Shown piece by piece: positions 32,850 to 34,177 of a DNA stretch of 34,177 nucleotides. The stretch comes from Amphimedon queenslandica (taxonomy: Eukaryota; Porifera; Demospongiae; Haplosclerida; Niphatidae), in the NCBI RefSeq assembly GCF_000090795.2, contig NW_003546663.1, positions 25,804 through 59,980 of the forward strand, given 5' to 3'. The translations under genes and the position numbers were made by a program. Positions within the stretch are counted from its first letter, which is position 1. Each line of letters begins with the position of its first letter. Below the pieces are notes generated by a model. The model did no database searches and was not told the DNA's origin. It worked only from the letters and a program-made list of their open reading frames with translations.

Positions 32850-33233
32850 CAGGGCCGTAGGAGACGGGTGGGCTGGTTGGGCTTAAGCCTTACCAGTTTT
32901 TATTTTCATAAATTTTTAATATTATTCATTTTAATAATTATTTTGATTAAATTTATATTAATTGATATGATTGATTTAATGTATCCACGTGGCCTCCTTG
33001 TTTATCAACAAAAAAGTGTTAATATGGTGAGTGGTGGCTCTGGTCGTCCTATCAACCTAAATCCATAGTTTCCAAGTCGTTTATTTGCAGTACGCTATGT
33101 GTGCCAATAAGCCACACCCCTCATGAATATAATTAACTACCCTCAAAATCGTGGCGCGCTTCGCACGCCATTTAATTGTCACCACTCTATCTTCTTCAGC
33201 CCCACCAGTTCCAAATTCCTTCCTACGGCTCTG
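32850..33233. mobile_element. 384-bp MITE with terminal inverted repeats and 5-bp target duplication
   Basis: It begins CAGGGCCGTAGGA and ends TCCTACGGCTCTG, inverted repeats matching at 12 of 13 positions. The direct repeat GTGTA flanks it (32845-32849 and 33234-33238). It interrupts the 3' flank duplicated with the membrane protein gene; the other copy lacks it at the matching place (about 27790), which gives an empty site. No transposase is encoded. Confidence 0.8.
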
Positions 33234-33305
33234 GTGTATATGTATAAGCGGACATGAGACTGTGCTTAGAACTCAACTTTCTAAATAGCAATAGAACTGT
33301 ATTAA

Positions 33306-34177
33306 TTAAAACAAATCAACAACTGATTCACGACTAGTACTGAGTCTAACATCAGTAGAACTTGGTACAATTTCTCTCTTTTGTTGATCTACAGTTTTAT
33401 GTGGTTCAGTTACATCTAAAAGAGGTTCATCATCTTCATCTTGTTTCTTGAATAGCTTCTTAATTAGAGCATCATAACATTTCATATGTGATAACTGCAG
33501 GTGAAAATGATAAGCAACAATCAAAATAAAACTGAAAATAAAAACAGATAAACAAGTATTGTACCAGACCAATACTTTACTCTCTTCATTAACAGCTACA
33601 GATAGACCAACCATGATACATAAGTTAAACAAGAACCAAACTTCAAGCACATTGTTGATTCTTTTCTTGTAAACACCACCAAAACAATGACTCAATGATA
33701 GCACAATAACTAACACTGTCAATAGCATTGACAATAGGAAGGAGTGAGACTGAATGAAACTGTCAACTAAAGTAACTGATAATAGTACTGGTATCCTAGC
33801 CACTAGCAGTAGACCAGGCCAGAACCGATACTCATCTTTCATTGGACCACTATAAGCATCAATAATAGGCTTGAAATGACTCCACAATTTTCTGAAAACT
33901 TTGAAATTAGAAAGATACTTCTCAAAAAAACAATTAAGTAAAAGGAACAGTGTGTATGGTATGACAAAGAAAACAGTCACCAATAGGGCAAATCCAAATA
34001 GTCCAGCATGCTTCCCTTTAGCATATTCAACATTAGGGTCCTCATACCATAAACTAACTGATCTTACTGACTCATTTGTACAGTGAAGAGTTACCTCACG
34101 CTTGTGTAGTACAATAACAATAGTGCGTACTAGTTTAGTATATGAGAGAAGGAAGAGTGAGATAGAACAGGAACAGC
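33306..34177 (-). pseudogene. Second copy of the beta-helix/multi-TM protein, C-terminal part, frameshifted
   Basis: The segment aligns over its full length with 27862-28734 (872 against 873 nt) and encodes the same C-terminal membrane region and tail, ending SRESVVDLF. Most differences are single substitutions. One base is missing near 34159-34160: GAGTGAGATAG here, GAGTGTAGATAG in the intact copy. This breaks the frame 18 nt from the window edge. It could be a true pseudogene or a sequence error. The rest of the copy lies outside the window. Confidence 0.75.

Noticed and set aside
32868..33068. 66-codon plus-strand frame
   Set aside because: Lies within the MITE at 32850-33233 and has no transposase-like content.
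1..34177. CRISPR arrays, prophage, operons or other prokaryotic systems
   Set aside because: Genes have spliceosomal introns and metazoan families; no regularly spaced direct repeats with unique spacers were seen.
1..34177. tRNA or rRNA genes
   Set aside because: No convincing tRNA A/B boxes with cloverleaf pairing and no rRNA-like conserved blocks were noticed on reading.

Overview
The window looks like animal nuclear DNA, most likely from a demosponge close to Amphimedon queenslandica. The genes are metazoan in type and densely packed. Introns are short (down to 40-51 bp) and AT-rich, and the palindromic hexamer TACATG fills introns and spacers. The species name is inference; nothing in the window names it. 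All genes were assembled by eye from splice sites, reading phase and protein family resemblance.

Layout. (1) 1-212, minus strand: first two exons of a tomosyn/Lgl-like gene that runs off the left edge. (2) 213-673: a short shared promoter with an NRF1 palindrome and an RFX X-box. (3) 674-10942, plus strand: a complete 21-exon IFT88 gene (803 aa), with several non-autonomous transposons in its introns. (4) 11677-12642 and 12835-13920, minus strand: two complete tandem transgelin/calponin-type genes of 193 and 191 aa. The second has a spare first exon, and a promoter with a perfect CArG box next to a TATA box. (5) 14410-20253, minus strand: an importin-alpha gene of the KPNA1/5/6 type. One exon is missing around a 10-N assembly gap. 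(6) 20334-26401, plus strand: a divergent importin-alpha paralogue of 469 aa, head to head with gene 5 across 80 bp. It keeps the armadillo NLS-binding ladder but has no importin-beta-binding (IBB) domain. (7) 26521-27005, plus strand: the first three exons of an RMI1-like gene; the rest is not visible. (8) 27862-31263, minus strand: a single-exon 1133-aa secreted/multi-pass membrane protein with a beta-helix-like ectodomain. A second, frameshifted tandem copy starts at 33306 and runs off the right edge.

The genes are not one pathway. Themes are cilium assembly (IFT88, with its expected RFX control site), actin binding (transgelins, with the expected SRF site), nuclear import (importin-alpha pair), membrane trafficking (tomosyn-like), genome stability (RMI1-like) and a sponge-type receptor-like family. 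The most striking points are the two control sites matching bilaterian regulation, the IBB-less importin-alpha in a head-to-head pair, and the beta-helix/multi-TM family.
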